Shown here one piece after another: positions 27,126 through 38,863 of a stretch of 55,289 nucleotides of DNA. The position numbers and the translations under genes were made by a program. The notes under the pieces are model-generated. The model saw nothing but the letters and a program-made list of their open reading frames with translations. It had not been told where the DNA came from and searched no databases. The DNA is from Sedimenticola sp. Lineage in GTDB: Bacteria; Pseudomonadota; Gammaproteobacteria; Chromatiales; Chromatiaceae. The stretch covers positions 1 to 55,289 of the forward strand of contig JALWRH010000071.1 of assembly GCA_026994195.1 (NCBI GenBank), in the 5' to 3' direction. Within the stretch, counting starts at the first letter, position 1. Each line of letters begins with the position of its first letter.

Positions 27126-27944
27126 TCATTGTACTACGTGGTATTGGTGTATGCCCCAGCGGGGCAGTTGTCCGGTGATCTGTTCCAGTTGCCGGGTGTT
27201 CTCCACCGGTCCCAGCCAGACTTTGTAGAGGATGCCCTTGGGCCGGGTGTCGGTTTCCACCCTGCCTTTGAAACCGGCCTGTTGTTCCAGACGGTGCAGC
27301 AACTGCCGGGCATTCCGGGCGTTGCTGAAAGCGCCAGCCTGTATCCACAGGGGAAATCCGGCTTCATCCACTTGGGGGCCGGGGGCATCGGGAGTTATGG
27401 CTACGACTTCCACGGGGGCCGTGCCCTTGCCCAGTACGCCCAGTTTGGAAGCGGCGGCGTAGGAGAGGTCAATGATGCGCCCGGCATGGAAAGGGCCGCG
27501 ATCATTCACCTTCACCACCACGGATCTGCCATTGTCCAGATTGGTGACCCGCACCCATGTGGGCAGGGGCAGGGTCTTGTGGGCCGCCGTCATGGCATAC
27601 ATGTCATAAGGCTCGCCGCTGGAGGTACGTTTGCCGTGGAATTTCAGGCCGTACCAGGAAGCCAGTCCCCGTTCCCGGAAATTCCGTGCGTCTTTCATCA
27701 CGTGGTAGGTGACCCCTCGTACGGTGTAGCTGTCGGGATTGCCGTAGGGGCTGTAGGGCACTTTTTGGGGGATGGCGTCGGGCACCTGGCTCACGTCCAC
27801 GGGTGATTCCGGCCCGTAGTCCTCATCCGGAAACTCGTGGGTCCTGATGCTGCACGCGCCCAACCAGATGCTCAGAGCCAGGAGGCAGGCAAGGCGGACG
27901 ATATATTTGGTCGCCGGGGTAATAATGCTGCTAGTGAATTTCAC
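27126..27944 (-). CDS. rlpA: Septal-ring lytic transglycosylase lipoprotein RlpA
   Basis: 272 residues. A lipoprotein signal with Cys31 in the lipobox LGAC; a double-psi beta-barrel domain ([18 protein letters not shown]...VKVNDRGPF) that in Pseudomonas cleaves peptide-free glycan; and a C-terminal SPOR domain (~residues 200-272) for binding denuded glycan at the septum. The start was set at the GTG at 27942-27944, which overlaps the mltB 3' end by 14 bp and gives a proper signal peptide; ATGs further upstream would read 23 extra residues inside mltB. Repeat copy C lies within the signal-peptide coding region. Confidence 0.93.
   Translation of the reverse strand: MKFTSSIITPATKYIVRLACLLALSIWLGACSIRTHEFPDEDYGPESPVDVSQVPDAIPQKVPYSPYGNPDSYTVRGVTYHVMKDARNFRERGLASWYGLKFHGKRTSSGEPYDMYAMTAAHKTLPLPTWVRVTNLDNGRSVVVKVNDRGPFHAGRIIDLSYAAASKLGVLGKGTAPVEVVAITPDAPGPQVDEAGFPLWIQAGAFSNARNARQLLHRLEQQAGFKGRVETDTRPKGILYKVWLGPVENTRQLEQITGQLPRWGIHQYHVVQ
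27893..27922 (+). repeat. Palindromic repeat family, copy C
   Basis: This copy runs antisense through the start of rlpA and contributes the residues around ATKYIV just before the hydrophobic core of the signal peptide. Its core CGATATATTTGGTCGCCGGG matches copy A (3586-3615) at 17 of 19 core positions. Confidence 0.55.
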
Positions 27945-28953
27945 GAATGCGTTCGCCCAGCTGGTATACCGCCATGGCATAGAGTTCACTGTGGTTGTAG
28001 CGGGTGATGACATAGAAATTGTTCAGGCCTGCCCAGTATTCCGGGCCCTTGTCAGTCACCAGCTGGAACAGGGCGGTTTCCAGGTCGTCTCCCAGGGCGG
28101 GGTCGATGTGCAAACCCGCCTGGCGCAGTTTGCCCAGTGTGAACTGGGGTTTCAATCCGGCATCGATAAACTTCCGGTGGATGGGTTTGACCCCTGAAAC
28201 AGGGGTGGTTACGGGTAGCCCGGCCTTCCAGCCATGACGGGCAAAATAGTTGGCCACGCTGCCGATGGCGTCGGTTTCGTTGTTCCAGATGTCGCGCTTG
28301 CCGTCGCCATCGAAATCCACTGCGTAGGCCAGGTAACTGCTGGGCATGAATTGTCCCAGTCCCATGGCGCCGGCATAAGAACCTTTGGGGCGGGTGGGAT
28401 CGAGTCCCTCTTCCCGCGTCAGGATCAGGTATTTCTCCAGCTCGGCAGTAAAAAATTTGCTGCGCTTGGGATAGTGGAAGGCCAGGGTATAGAGGGCATC
28501 CAGCACACTGTCCTTGCCGGCGATGCGCCCATAGAAAGTTTCCACGCCGATGATGGCAACGATGTATTGCGGCGCCACCCCGTAGGTCTGTTCAGCTCTT
28601 TTCAGGGCCTCCTCGTTGCGTCTCCAGAATTCTGCTCCCTTGTTGATACGCTTTTCCTTGAGAAATATCTTGCGGTACTGGCCCCAGTTCAGGGTGTGTT
28701 CCGCGGGTTTGTTCATGCGGTCGATGATGTCCTGGCGCCGATGGGCTTTGCTCAGCACCTTGCGCAATTGGGTGGCGTCGAAGCCCTGGGTTTTACTCAT
28801 GTGCTCGATGAAGGCCTCCACCGGATCGGCGGCCTGTGCCACCAGGGAAAGACTGAGCAGTACTAACCCGGCGACTAAATATGTCGCCCTCAGTGCTTCA
28901 GACAGGGTGCGTATCGGTGTTGTGGCGAATAGCAACAGGGAAAGGATTCTCAT
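27931..28953 (-). CDS. mltB: Membrane-bound lytic murein transglycosylase B
   Basis: 340 residues. Cleaves the MurNAc-GlcNAc bond with formation of 1,6-anhydroMurNAc. The catalytic Glu138 lies in [10 protein letters not shown], followed by the family blocks [22 protein letters not shown] and [12 protein letters not shown]. The start ATG overlaps the rodA stop (ATGA), fixing it at 28953. The N-terminus is a signal peptide but unusually long: ~20 residues precede the hydrophobic core. Part of this extension is encoded by repeat copy B ([10 protein letters not shown]). No lipobox is seen, so this MltB may be a soluble or N-anchored form. Confidence 0.95.
   Translation of the reverse strand: MRILSLLLFATTPIRTLSEALRATYLVAGLVLLSLSLVAQAADPVEAFIEHMSKTQGFDATQLRKVLSKAHRRQDIIDRMNKPAEHTLNWGQYRKIFLKEKRINKGAEFWRRNEEALKRAEQTYGVAPQYIVAIIGVETFYGRIAGKDSVLDALYTLAFHYPKRSKFFTAELEKYLILTREEGLDPTRPKGSYAGAMGLGQFMPSSYLAYAVDFDGDGKRDIWNNETDAIGSVANYFARHGWKAGLPVTTPVSGVKPIHRKFIDAGLKPQFTLGKLRQAGLHIDPALGDDLETALFQLVTDKGPEYWAGLNNFYVITRYNHSELYAMAVYQLGERIREIH
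28864..28893 (-). repeat. Palindromic repeat family, copy B
   Basis: GGCGAC-N7-GTCGCC palindrome (28870-28888) within the longer repeat unit, in frame inside the mltB signal peptide. It matches copy A at 25 of 30 positions, including CTGAGGGCGA and GTCGCCGGGT, both identical. The match may extend upstream, as a GATACG hexamer precedes the unit in both. Confidence 0.6.
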
Positions 28954-30089
28954 TTGGGCACCAGTTTCCTGTGGGTGTGTATGGACATGAGCATACCGAA
29001 ACCGGCCATCAGGGTCACCAGGGAGGTGCCGCCATAGCTGATCAGGGGCAGGGGTACACCCACCACCGGCAATATACCGCTGACCATGCCCATGTTGACG
29101 AAAAGATAGACGAAGAAGACCAGCACCAGCGCTCCGGCCAGAAGACGGCTGTAGCTGTCCTGGGCCTGGGAGGCCATGTACAGGCCCCGCAGGATGATGA
29201 ACAGGAAAATGGCCATCAGTATCATGATGCCGATCAGGCCGAACTCCTCTCCCAGTACGGCAAAGATGAAATCCGTGTGCCGTTCCGGGAGGAACTCCAG
29301 CTGGGACTGGGTGCCGTTGAGCCATCCCTTGCCGTAGATGCCGCCGGAGCCGATGGCGATCTTGGATTGGATGATATGGTAGCCGGAGCCCAGTGGATCG
29401 CTCTCCGGGTTGAGAAAGGTAAGCACCCGGCGGCGCTGGTAATCGTGCATGAGATACCAGATCGCCGGGGCCGCGGCCGCGGCCAGCAGGCCCAGGCCGA
29501 TGATGAGCCGCCAGCTGATGCCGGCCAGGAACAACACGAACAGGCCGCTGCTGGCGACAAGTATGGCGGTGCCCAGATCCGGCTGCTTGGCGATGAGCAG
29601 TACAGGGATAGCCAGCAGCACCAGGCTCAGGAGAATTTGTTTCCAGTTGGGTGGCAGGGGTTTGCTGGACAGGAACCAGGCGAGCATCATGGGGGCCGCC
29701 AGCTTCACCAGTTCCGAAGGCTGAAAGCGCATGAAGCCCAGATCCAGCCAGCGTTGCGCCCCTTTTCCTATGACTCCCATGATCAGAACGGCCAGCAGCA
29801 GGGCCACGCCCAGGGTGTACAGCCAGGGACTCCAGCGCCGCAGGGTCTGAGGGGGGATCTGCGCCAGGAAGAACATGGCACCAAAAGCAATGAGCAGGCG
29901 CAGGGCCTGCTTCTCCACCTGATGCAGATCCTGGCCGGTGGCGGAATAGAGAACCACCAGCCCGTAGCCGCAGAGGAGCAACAATCCCGTGAGCAGGGGC
30001 AGATCCAGGTGAATGCGGGCCAACAGGCCGCGATGGCGTGCGGGTTCACTGGCCGGCAGGCCGCTGGGGGAACGGGAGGCAGGGTTCAC
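28950..30089 (-). CDS. rodA: Rod-shape peptidoglycan glycosyltransferase RodA
   Basis: 379-residue SEDS-family polytopic membrane protein (about 10 helices) that polymerises glycan strands in the elongasome with PBP2. Family blocks seen: [33 protein letters not shown] (the catalytic-loop Asp region), [22 protein letters not shown] and [15 protein letters not shown]. The start overlaps the mrdA stop by 4 bp; the end overlaps the mltB start. Confidence 0.97.
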   Translation of the reverse strand: MNPASRSPSGLPASEPARHRGLLARIHLDLPLLTGLLLLCGYGLVVLYSATGQDLHQVEKQALRLLIAFGAMFFLAQIPPQTLRRWSPWLYTLGVALLLAVLIMGVIGKGAQRWLDLGFMRFQPSELVKLAAPMMLAWFLSSKPLPPNWKQILLSLVLLAIPVLLIAKQPDLGTAILVASSGLFVLFLAGISWRLIIGLGLLAAAAAPAIWYLMHDYQRRRVLTFLNPESDPLGSGYHIIQSKIAIGSGGIYGKGWLNGTQSQLEFLPERHTDFIFAVLGEEFGLIGIMILMAIFLFIILRGLYMASQAQDSYSRLLAGALVLVFFVYLFVNMGMVSGILPVVGVPLPLISYGGTSLVTLMAGFGMLMSIHTHRKLVPK

Positions 30090-31954
30090 TTGGTGGCTCC
30101 TTCTGGCTTGATATCGGGAGTGCCCAGCAGCCAGGCATCCATGACTTTCTTGGCCACAGGGGCGGCCGTAGAGCCGCCGTGGCCTCCATTCTCCACGATC
30201 ACTGCGATGGCGATCTTTGGATCTTCCACTGGGGCATAGGCAATGAACAGAGCATGATCGCGCATCTTCTTTGTTATGGTTTCTTCGTCATATTCCGCAT
30301 CCTGGGCGACGGTGAACACCTGGGCGGTGCCGGTTTTCCCGGCAATGCGGTAGTGCTCGTTCTTGAGCCGTCGGGCGGTTCCCCGGGGACCCTGCACTAC
30401 ATGCTCCATGGCTTCACGAATCTTGTTCCAGTTTGCGGGGTTGCGTATGGGGATATCATGAGTCTTGCCGGGTTCTGGGCTGACGTCACCGTTGCTTTCA
30501 TCCAGGATGGCCGAAACCAGGCGGGGTTCATGGTAGTGGCCCCCGTTGGCGATGGCAGCAGTTGCGGCCGCTAGCTGCAGGGGAGTGGCCTGAAAGGCTC
30601 CCTGGCCGATGCCGATGATGACGGTTTCCCCTGGGAACCAGACCTGCTTGTAACGCCGCCTTTTCCATTCCCGGGAAGGACGTATGCCTTTGCGTTCCCC
30701 CATCAGATCAATGCCGGTCTTCTCGCCGAAATGGAACTGTTTCAGGTACTGCTGCAGCTTGTCGATACCAATCTCATGCGCCAGTTGGTAGAAGAATACG
30801 TCGCAGGACTGGGTGATGGCGCTATCCACGTCCATGGGGCCGTGTCCCCCTCTTTTCCAGTCCCTGTACTTGTGGTCATGTCCTGGCAGCTGAAAGAAAC
30901 CGGGGCAGTATTTTTTTTCTTTGAGATCCAACAGCCCCAACTCCAGGCCGGCCAGGCCCATGAAGGGCTTTATGGTGGAGCCGGGTGGATAAGTGCCCTG
31001 CACGGCGCGGTTGTACAGAGGCTTGTCCGGGTCGTCCCGCAGCGCCTTGTAAGCTTTGGAGCTGATGCCCTCCACAAAGGGGTTGGTGTCATACCCGGGC
31101 TTACTGGCCATGGCCAGTAAGCCGCCGTCCCGGGGATCGATGGCGACCACGGCGCCATTGACGTCGCCCAGGGCATCCAGAGCCACTTTCTGCAGGGCGC
31201 TGTCCACGTTCAGGCGCAGGCTGCGCCCGGGCCGGGGCGGTATTTCTTTGAGTACGCGAACCGCCTTGCCCAGGGCGTTGACTTCCACTTCCTGCATGCC
31301 TACCTGGCCATGGAGTATATCTTCGTAGGAACGCTCCACGCCGGTCTTGCCGATATAGGTGGTGCCTGCGTAGTTGGAGGCGTCGATGGATTTCAGATCT
31401 TTGAGGCTGATACGGCCCACATAGCCCACCACATGGGCCATGATCTCCTTCATGGGGTAGGTGCGCGTCAGGCGGGCTTTGATAGAAACACCAGGAAACT
31501 TGTGGCGGTTTACCGCGAACAGGGCGGCCTCTTCCTGGGTGATGTCGAGTTTGATGGGAATGCTCTCGAAATGCCTTTTTTGCCGCCGCAGCCTGTTGAA
31601 GCGTTCCAGATCCTGTTCCCTGAGGCCTATGAGCACATCCAGGTCCTCCAGGGTCTGGTCGATATGGGGAACGAGCTCCGGGACGATTTCCAGGTTGAAG
31701 GCGGGGCGGTTCAGGGCCAGAGGGCGGTTCTGGCGGTCGTAGATGAGTCCCCGGGTGGGCGGCAGGGGGATCAGTTTGACACGGTTGTCCTGGGCCAGGG
31801 TGGTGAAATGCTCATGGTCGATGACCTGCAGATAGAACATGCGCCCCAGAACGACACCCAGCAGGATGAAGACGAACAGGCCGGCCATGATGGCGCGGCG
31901 GGTAAAAAGGCGCCCTTCCCGGCGGTAGTTCTTGAATTCCAGATTACCTGACAT
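30086..31954 (-). CDS. mrdA: Penicillin-binding protein 2 (elongation transpeptidase)
   Basis: 622 residues. Cytoplasmic tail, one membrane helix (~22-42), pedestal domain (~50-240), then the transpeptidase domain with STIK (Ser326-Lys329), SCD (383-385) and KTGTA near residue 540. Works with RodA to cross-link new lateral-wall peptidoglycan. The SCD in place of SxN is the form usual in PBP2. The start overlaps the mreD 3' end by 11 bp. Confidence 0.97.
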   Translation of the reverse strand: MSGNLEFKNYRREGRLFTRRAIMAGLFVFILLGVVLGRMFYLQVIDHEHFTTLAQDNRVKLIPLPPTRGLIYDRQNRPLALNRPAFNLEIVPELVPHIDQTLEDLDVLIGLREQDLERFNRLRRQKRHFESIPIKLDITQEEAALFAVNRHKFPGVSIKARLTRTYPMKEIMAHVVGYVGRISLKDLKSIDASNYAGTTYIGKTGVERSYEDILHGQVGMQEVEVNALGKAVRVLKEIPPRPGRSLRLNVDSALQKVALDALGDVNGAVVAIDPRDGGLLAMASKPGYDTNPFVEGISSKAYKALRDDPDKPLYNRAVQGTYPPGSTIKPFMGLAGLELGLLDLKEKKYCPGFFQLPGHDHKYRDWKRGGHGPMDVDSAITQSCDVFFYQLAHEIGIDKLQQYLKQFHFGEKTGIDLMGERKGIRPSREWKRRRYKQVWFPGETVIIGIGQGAFQATPLQLAAATAAIANGGHYHEPRLVSAILDESNGDVSPEPGKTHDIPIRNPANWNKIREAMEHVVQGPRGTARRLKNEHYRIAGKTGTAQVFTVAQDAEYDEETITKKMRDHALFIAYAPVEDPKIAIAVIVENGGHGGSTAAPVAKKVMDAWLLGTPDIKPEGATK

Positions 31955-32432
31955 GGAAGCGGCGTCTCAGATCGCGGAACACGATGAACAGCCAGGGCCA
32001 CAGCAGGCCTCCCAGCAAGGGCGCGACCCAGGACTCCATCATGGCGGCGGGGCGCCCTATGGTACCGTCCACCCAGAAGAACATGGCGCGATCCATGAAC
32101 AACAAAAGGGTAACGAACACCGATTGCTGCCACAGGGGAAAAACCCTGACCCGCTTGTGAGTCTTCACGGTGAGGAAAGCGACCAGGGACAGGCCAAAAG
32201 CATGCTGGCCCAGGAGGGTGCCAGTAAGAATGTCCAGCAACAGGCCGGTAAAGAAGGCCACGCCGACGCCTACCCGCTCAGGCAGGGCCATGCTCCAGTA
32301 GATAAGCACCAGGGCAGCCCACTGCAGGCGGTAGTATTGCAGGTTCTCGGGCATGGGCATGATGCTGAGTACCAGGGCAACAATCAGCGTGATGGCGATA
32401 ACCGTTCTGCCGTGAGGAAGTTCGGGACTCAT
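31944..32432 (-). CDS. mreD: Rod shape-determining protein MreD
   Basis: 162-residue integral membrane protein with about five hydrophobic helices, placed between mreC and mrdA as in most rod-shaped bacteria. Family-like blocks include YRLQWAALVLIYWSMALP and GLLLDILTGTLLGQHAFGLSL. It overlaps mreC by 4 bp and mrdA by 11 bp. MreD sequences are poorly conserved, but the synteny makes the call firm. Confidence 0.95.
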   Translation of the reverse strand: MSPELPHGRTVIAITLIVALVLSIMPMPENLQYYRLQWAALVLIYWSMALPERVGVGVAFFTGLLLDILTGTLLGQHAFGLSLVAFLTVKTHKRVRVFPLWQQSVFVTLLLFMDRAMFFWVDGTIGRPAAMMESWVAPLLGGLLWPWLFIVFRDLRRRFHVR

Positions 32433-33274
32433 GGCGCTTCAGCCTCGTTTTCCATGGGGGCAGGAGGGGGTGCGGGCGCTGTTTCTTCCTCGGGGAATTG
32501 CGGTGGTACGCTGATTTCCCAGACCAGCAGCACTTCCCGGGTTCTGTCCAGCTGAGCCAGGGGCTGCGCCACTACGGTGGCGAAGGGTTTGCCGGGCTGA
32601 CGTTGCACCTCGATGATGCGGGCTACGGGATAGCCCGGTGGGAATTTTCCACCCAATCCGGAAGTGACCAGCAGGTCATCGTTGCGGATATCCGCGTTGT
32701 TGGGCAGATAAGGCAATTCCAGGCGGTTGATACGCCCGCTGCCAACGGCAATGGTGCGCAAACCGTTGCGCAATACCTGTACCGGCAGGGCATGCTCTAC
32801 ATCAGTGATGAGCAATACGGTGGCGTTCATGGGACTGACATGGGTGACCTGCCCCATGACCGCATGGGCGTCCAGTACCGCCTGGCCTTCGAAGACGCCG
32901 GAAAGACTGCCCTTGTTGATCACCACCTGCTGCCGGAAGGGATCCAGGTCCATGGCGGACAATTCCGCCACCAATACCCGGTTGCCGATCTTGTAAGCAG
33001 ACCCCAGCAGATCGCGCAGCCTTTCGTTTTCGGCCTGCAGTGCCGCAATCTGTTGCAGTTCTGCGCGCAGCTTGAGATTCTCGTGCTGCAGTCTCTGATT
33101 GTTTTCCTGCAGGGCATTGCGGTCCTGCAGGGTTTCCGTGACCCAGCGCCCGATGTCGCTGGGCACTTCGGCCAGAAACTGGATGGGATAGGTCAGAACG
33201 GAAAGTGTGCTGCGCAAGGTTTCGGTCTGGTGGAAGCGGTGATCCAGCACCATGAGCAGAATGGACAGGATCAT
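32429..33274 (-). CDS. mreC: Rod shape-determining protein MreC (true start probably upstream)
   Basis: Bitopic periplasmic scaffold of the elongasome. From the first ATG it has 281 residues: a membrane helix, a coiled coil (~residues 50-90, LQDRNALQENNQRLQHENLKL) and the beta-barrel core. The coding match clearly continues upstream of this ATG: KFIFAEGPSQGARLIAAM, typical of MreC N-termini, is encoded at 33272-33325. An in-frame stop at 33341-33343 leaves no ATG, GTG or TTG before it, while an AGGAG site (33336-33340) stands 4 and 7 nt before two AUC codons (33329-33331, 33326-33328). A non-standard AUC start giving ~300 residues is therefore likely. The tail is Pro/Ala/Glu-rich. Confidence 0.93.
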   Translation of the reverse strand: MILSILLMVLDHRFHQTETLRSTLSVLTYPIQFLAEVPSDIGRWVTETLQDRNALQENNQRLQHENLKLRAELQQIAALQAENERLRDLLGSAYKIGNRVLVAELSAMDLDPFRQQVVINKGSLSGVFEGQAVLDAHAVMGQVTHVSPMNATVLLITDVEHALPVQVLRNGLRTIAVGSGRINRLELPYLPNNADIRNDDLLVTSGLGGKFPPGYPVARIIEVQRQPGKPFATVVAQPLAQLDRTREVLLVWEISVPPQFPEEETAPAPPPAPMENEAEAP

Positions 33275-33335
33275 GGCGGCAATGAGTCGTGCGCCTTGGG
33301 ACGGGCCTTCTGCAAAAATGAATTTGATGATGGGG

Positions 33336-33340
33336 CTCCT
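33336..33340 (-). promoter_or_regulatory. Ribosome binding site that points to an AUC start for mreC
   Basis: AGGAG on the minus strand, preceded by the in-frame stop TAA at 33341-33343. The only codons at proper distance are two AUCs; the ATG at 33274 has no comparable site in front of it. Confidence 0.6.
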
Positions 33341-33376
33341 TTACCGCGGTTCCTGTACTCCAGCCAGCCTGGGGTT

Positions 33377-34757
<1,381 letters not shown>

Positions 34758-35045
34758 ATGAGTCTGGATGCTGAAGAAGTCGAGAAAATTGCCCATTTGG
34801 CGCGTATTGCCGTCACCTCGGATGAAGTGGAGGCTCTCAAAGGAGAGTTGTCCGGCATCCTGGATCTTGTGGCGCGCATGAGTGAGCTGGATACCTCTGA
34901 GATCGTGCCCATGGCGCATCCTCTGGACATGCCCCAACGCCTGCGCCCGGATGTGGTGACTGAAGAGAATCATCGCGAGGCTTACCAAGCCGTGGCTCCA
35001 GCCGTGGACAACGGCCTCTACCTGGTACCCAGGGTGATCGAGTAA
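34758..35045 (+). CDS. gatC: Asp-tRNA(Asn)/Glu-tRNA(Gln) amidotransferase subunit C
   Basis: 95 residues. GatC wraps around GatA and stabilises the GatCAB complex. Family pattern [18 protein letters not shown]...[14 protein letters not shown]...[15 protein letters not shown]. The start at 34758 has a GGAAGGAAG site. The stop overlaps the gatA ATG by one base (TAATG). Confidence 0.96.
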   Translation: MSLDAEEVEKIAHLARIAVTSDEVEALKGELSGILDLVARMSELDTSEIVPMAHPLDMPQRLRPDVVTEENHREAYQAVAPAVDNGLYLVPRVIE

Positions 35046-36505
35046 TGAGTGAGCTGCATCTAAAGTCCATTGCTGAACTGTCTGCAGGCCTGGCTGCGGG
35101 GGAGTACAGCAGTGAGGAACTCACCCGTCATTTTCTGGCCCGCATCCAGGAGCTGGATGAAGGATTGAACTCGGTAGTCACCCTAGCCGAAGAGGCGTCC
35201 CTGGCGGCCGCTGCCGCCGCGGATGCGCGTATCGCCAAAGGGGAGGCTGGCCCTCTCACGGGCATTCCCATTCTGCACAAGGATATTTTTTGCACCCAGG
35301 GTGTACGCACGGCTTGCGGGTCGCGCATGCTGGACAACTTCATCTCACCCTATGATGCTACCGTGGTGAGCCGCCTCAAGGATGCTGGGGTGGTGATGCT
35401 GGGCAAGACCAACATGGACGAATTTGCCATGGGCTCTTCCAATGAAACCAGTTATTACGGCCCGGTGAGAAACCCCTGGGACAGGGACCGGGTACCTGGC
35501 GGCTCCTCCGGCGGCTCGGCGGCGGCCGTGGCGGCACGTCTTGCGGTGGCCGCTACAGGTACCGATACCGGCGGTTCCATACGCCAGCCTGCTGCCCTGT
35601 GCGGCATCACCGGACTCAAGCCCACCTATGGGCGGGTGTCCCGCTATGGCATGATCGCCTTTGCTTCCAGCCTGGATCAGGCAGGCCCCATGACCCGCAG
35701 CGCAGAAGATGCAGCCTGGCTGTTGGCCGCCATGGCCGGTTTCGATGAACGCGACTCCACGTCTGTGGATCGCCCGGTGGATGATTACCTGGGCCAATTG
35801 GATCAGGACATCAAAGGGCTGCGGGTGGGCGTGGTCAAAGAATTTTTTGAAGACGGCCTGAATCCCGGCATGCGCGAGTCCATGGAGACCGCCATGGAGC
35901 AACTCAAAGCGCTGGGCGCTGAACTGGTGGACGTGTCCCTGCCCAATTCCCATCATTCTGTGGCCGCCTACTATGTGGTGGCCCCGGCGGAGTGTTCTTC
36001 CAACCTGTCGCGTTTCGACGGTGTGCGCTTTGGGCATCGCTGTGAAAATCCGGTGGATCTGGAAGATCTGTACAAGCGCTCCCGGGCCGAGGGCTTTGGC
36101 CCCGAGGTCAAGCGCCGTATCATGATCGGCGCCTATGCCCTGTCCGCGGGCTACTATGATGCCTATTATCTGAAAGCCCAGCAGGTGCGCCAGGTCATTG
36201 CGGATGATTTCCGCAAGGCTTTCGAGAACGTGGATGTGCTCCTGGGGCCGGCGTCTCCCGAAACGGCCTTCCGCCTGGGGGAGAAATCCGATGATCCCGT
36301 CTCCATGTATCTTTCGGACATCTACACCATTGCGGTCAACCTGGCCGGGTTGCCGGCCCTGTCCATGCCGGCGCCCCTGGTGGATGGTCTGCCGGCAGGC
36401 CTGCAACTGATCGGCAATTATTTTGATGAGGGAAGAATCCTGAATCTGGCTCATCAGCTACAGCAAGCCACCGACTGGCATCTGCAGATGCCGGAGGGTT
36501 ACTGA
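35045..36505 (+). CDS. gatA: Asp-tRNA(Asn)/Glu-tRNA(Gln) amidotransferase subunit A
   Basis: 486-residue amidase-signature enzyme that frees ammonia from glutamine or asparagine for GatB. The catalytic triad sits at the canonical positions Lys79 (HKDIFC), Ser154 ([10 protein letters not shown]) and Ser178 ([11 protein letters not shown]). Its presence shows that this organism makes Asn-tRNA and/or Gln-tRNA by the indirect, misacylation-then-amidation path. Translationally coupled to gatC. Confidence 0.98.
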   Translation: MSELHLKSIAELSAGLAAGEYSSEELTRHFLARIQELDEGLNSVVTLAEEASLAAAAAADARIAKGEAGPLTGIPILHKDIFCTQGVRTACGSRMLDNFISPYDATVVSRLKDAGVVMLGKTNMDEFAMGSSNETSYYGPVRNPWDRDRVPGGSSGGSAAAVAARLAVAATGTDTGGSIRQPAALCGITGLKPTYGRVSRYGMIAFASSLDQAGPMTRSAEDAAWLLAAMAGFDERDSTSVDRPVDDYLGQLDQDIKGLRVGVVKEFFEDGLNPGMRESMETAMEQLKALGAELVDVSLPNSHHSVAAYYVVAPAECSSNLSRFDGVRFGHRCENPVDLEDLYKRSRAEGFGPEVKRRIMIGAYALSAGYYDAYYLKAQQVRQVIADDFRKAFENVDVLLGPASPETAFRLGEKSDDPVSMYLSDIYTIAVNLAGLPALSMPAPLVDGLPAGLQLIGNYFDEGRILNLAHQLQQATDWHLQMPEGY

Positions 36506-36506
36506 G

Positions 36507-37952
36507 ATGCAATGGGAAACCGTTATCGGGCTGGAGATACACACCCAGCTCACCACCAATTCCAAGATATTCTCCGGGGCTTCCATTGCCTTCGGCGCTG
36601 AGCCCAATACCCAGGCCTGCCTGGTGGATCTGGGCTTTCCCGGGGTTTTGCCCGTGCTCAACGAAGCGGTGGTGAAGAAAGCCATTCTGTTCGGCACCGC
36701 AGTGGATGCGAAGATCGCCAGGCGCAGCGTGTTTGCGCGCAAGAACTACTTTTACCCGGATCTGCCCAAAGGCTACCAGATCAGCCAATTTGAGCTGCCC
36801 ATCGTCGGTCCCGGTCATGTGGATATTCTGCTCGCCGACGGGCAGAGCAAGCGGGTGGGTGTCACCCGCGCCCATCTGGAGGAAGATGCGGGCAAGTCCC
36901 TGCACGAGGATTTTCAGGGTATGACCGGTATCGACCTCAACCGTGCCGGCACCCCTCTGCTCGAAATCGTTTCCGAGCCGGATATGCGCTCTGCCAAAGA
37001 AGCTGTGGCCTACGCCAAGAAGATTCACCAGATCGTCACCTATCTGGGCATCTGCGACGGTAACATGCAGGAGGGGTCTTTCCGCATGGACGCCAACGTG
37101 TCCGTGCGTCCCCGGGGCGAGGAAAAGCTGGGCACCCGAACTGAGCTGAAAAACCTCAACTCTTTCCGTTTTCTGGAAAAGGCCATCAACTTCGAGGTGG
37201 ACCGGCAGATCGATGTTATCGAGTCTGGAGGCCAGGTAACCCAGGAAACCCGCCTCTACGATCCCCAGAAGGACGAGACGCGCTCCATGCGTTCCAAGGA
37301 AGAAGCCAACGATTACCGCTATTTCCCTGATCCGGATCTTCTTCCTCTGCTCATCGACGAAGATTTCATTGCAGAAACGGTCAGGGAAATGCCGGAACTG
37401 CCGGAAGCCCGCCGTCAGCGTTTTGAAACCCAGTACGGCCTTTCCGCCTACGACGCCGATGTTCTCACCGCCACCCGCGCTCAGGCGGATTTTTACGAAG
37501 TGGTGGTGGCCCAGGCGGGGGACGCCAAGCTCTGCGCCAACTGGGTGATGGTGGAGCTGTTCGGCGCCCTGAACAAGGCGGGCCTGGACTTGGGGGGCAG
37601 CCCGGTTTCCGCTGAACGCTTCGGTGGACTGGTGAAACGCATTGCGGACAACACCATTTCCGGCAAGATTGCCAAGACCGTGTTCGAAGCCATGTGGGAC
37701 AGCGAGGATAGCGCTGACGCCATCATAGAGTCCAAAGGGCTGAAGCAGATCACTGACAGCGGCGCTATCGAGGCCATTGTGGACGAAGTGCTGGCAGAAA
37801 ACACCCAGCAGGTGGAGAACTATCGCAAGGCACCCGAGGATAAACAGCCTAAAATGCTCGGATTCTTCGTTGGCCAGGTGATGAAGAAAAGCCAGGGCAA
37901 GGCCAATCCCAAGCAGGTCAACCAGTTGTTGCAGGACAAGCTGAAAAACTAG
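36507..37952 (+). CDS. gatB: Asp-tRNA(Asn)/Glu-tRNA(Gln) amidotransferase subunit B
   Basis: 481 residues. Kinase-like part ([51 protein letters not shown]) followed by the helical and C-terminal YqeY-like tail (residues ~330-481) that contacts tRNA. It phosphorylates misacylated Glu- or Asp-tRNA and transfers ammonia. It begins one base after the gatA stop and completes the operon. Confidence 0.98.
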   Translation: MQWETVIGLEIHTQLTTNSKIFSGASIAFGAEPNTQACLVDLGFPGVLPVLNEAVVKKAILFGTAVDAKIARRSVFARKNYFYPDLPKGYQISQFELPIVGPGHVDILLADGQSKRVGVTRAHLEEDAGKSLHEDFQGMTGIDLNRAGTPLLEIVSEPDMRSAKEAVAYAKKIHQIVTYLGICDGNMQEGSFRMDANVSVRPRGEEKLGTRTELKNLNSFRFLEKAINFEVDRQIDVIESGGQVTQETRLYDPQKDETRSMRSKEEANDYRYFPDPDLLPLLIDEDFIAETVREMPELPEARRQRFETQYGLSAYDADVLTATRAQADFYEVVVAQAGDAKLCANWVMVELFGALNKAGLDLGGSPVSAERFGGLVKRIADNTISGKIAKTVFEAMWDSEDSADAIIESKGLKQITDSGAIEAIVDEVLAENTQQVENYRKAPEDKQPKMLGFFVGQVMKKSQGKANPKQVNQLLQDKLKN

Positions 37953-37957
37953 CGGGT

Positions 37958-38581
37958 ATGGATGCGGTTCAGCGCCAGCGCATACTCAGCGCCCAGCGCG
38001 ACGCCTGGCGGCGGCATGGCTACCATCCCAACGCCTTGCTCTGGAGCAGCCGTGAAGTACAGGAACGGCGCTTTCAGGTGTTGTTCGAAATGTCCGGCTT
38101 GCAGGCGGGTGACAGTCTGCTGGATGTCGGCTGTGGCTTTGGCGATCTGGCCGGCTGGGTGGAACGGCAGGGCATGCCTGTCAACTATACGGGTATCGAT
38201 CTTTCTCCCGAACTTCTCGAAGAAGGCCGCCGCCGCTTTCCGGGTATCGACCTTTACGAGGGCGATCTTTTCGATTTCAATCCACCGCCTGAAAGTTACG
38301 ACTGGGTATGGGTCTCCGGTACCCTGAACCGCAATCTCGATGACGGGGGCGACTATGCGCGCCGGGTTCTTGCGCGCATGTTCGAGACTTGCGGAAAGGG
38401 CATGGCTTTCAACCTTCTGGATGCCCGGAACGAATGGGTGGCCCAGCGTTGGGATCTGCAGAGCTTTCATCCTGATGAAATGGAGACACTGGCGGAAGGC
38501 TGGTCGGATTGCCATGCCATCAGGGATGACTATCTCAAAGGGGATTTTTCTCTGGTGGTTCGAAAAGCTTCCGGATCCTGA
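37958..38581 (+). CDS. Class I SAM-dependent methyltransferase
   Basis: 207 residues with the SAM-binding motif LLDVGCGFGDLAGW (~residues 54-67) and the acidic strand-2 end YTGIDLSPE. The N-terminus (DAWRRHGYHPNALLWSSREVQERRF) is helical. The target is not evident; the compact size fits small-molecule or protein methyltransferases. It starts 5 bp after gatB and is probably the last gene of that operon, though a link to tRNA amidation is not implied by sequence. Confidence 0.88.
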   Translation: MDAVQRQRILSAQRDAWRRHGYHPNALLWSSREVQERRFQVLFEMSGLQAGDSLLDVGCGFGDLAGWVERQGMPVNYTGIDLSPELLEEGRRRFPGIDLYEGDLFDFNPPPESYDWVWVSGTLNRNLDDGGDYARRVLARMFETCGKGMAFNLLDARNEWVAQRWDLQSFHPDEMETLAEGWSDCHAIRDDYLKGDFSLVVRKASGS

Positions 38582-38863
38582 TGGATCAAAGAGCGCTGCC
38601 GCATCAAAACTCTGGAACCCCGTGAATCCAAACGAAGGTTTTTCTTCGTCAGCGCCAATTCAAGAAACCCTGCTTGTTCAACACCCGGATGGTTTGTCCG
38701 GCGCGGCGCAATTGTTTGAAATCAATCACAACCCTGAGCGCAAAGCCGGGCATTTGCACCCGTGGATTGAGACAATTCAGGCAACGATCACCAGGAACGC
38801 TCTGAACCGGCCATGAACTTGCTTGGCGGAACATGGAATCGGCATTTGTCAGGAGTATGTTGT

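Noticed and set aside
38340-38816. Open frame overlapping the methyltransferase and running into the gap before the metalloprotease
   Set aside because: It is out of frame with the methyltransferase and lacks a ribosome site; the tail in the gap (38582-38863) shows no family pattern. The gap itself holds only a short ACGAAG/CTTCGT inverted repeat and no supported gene.
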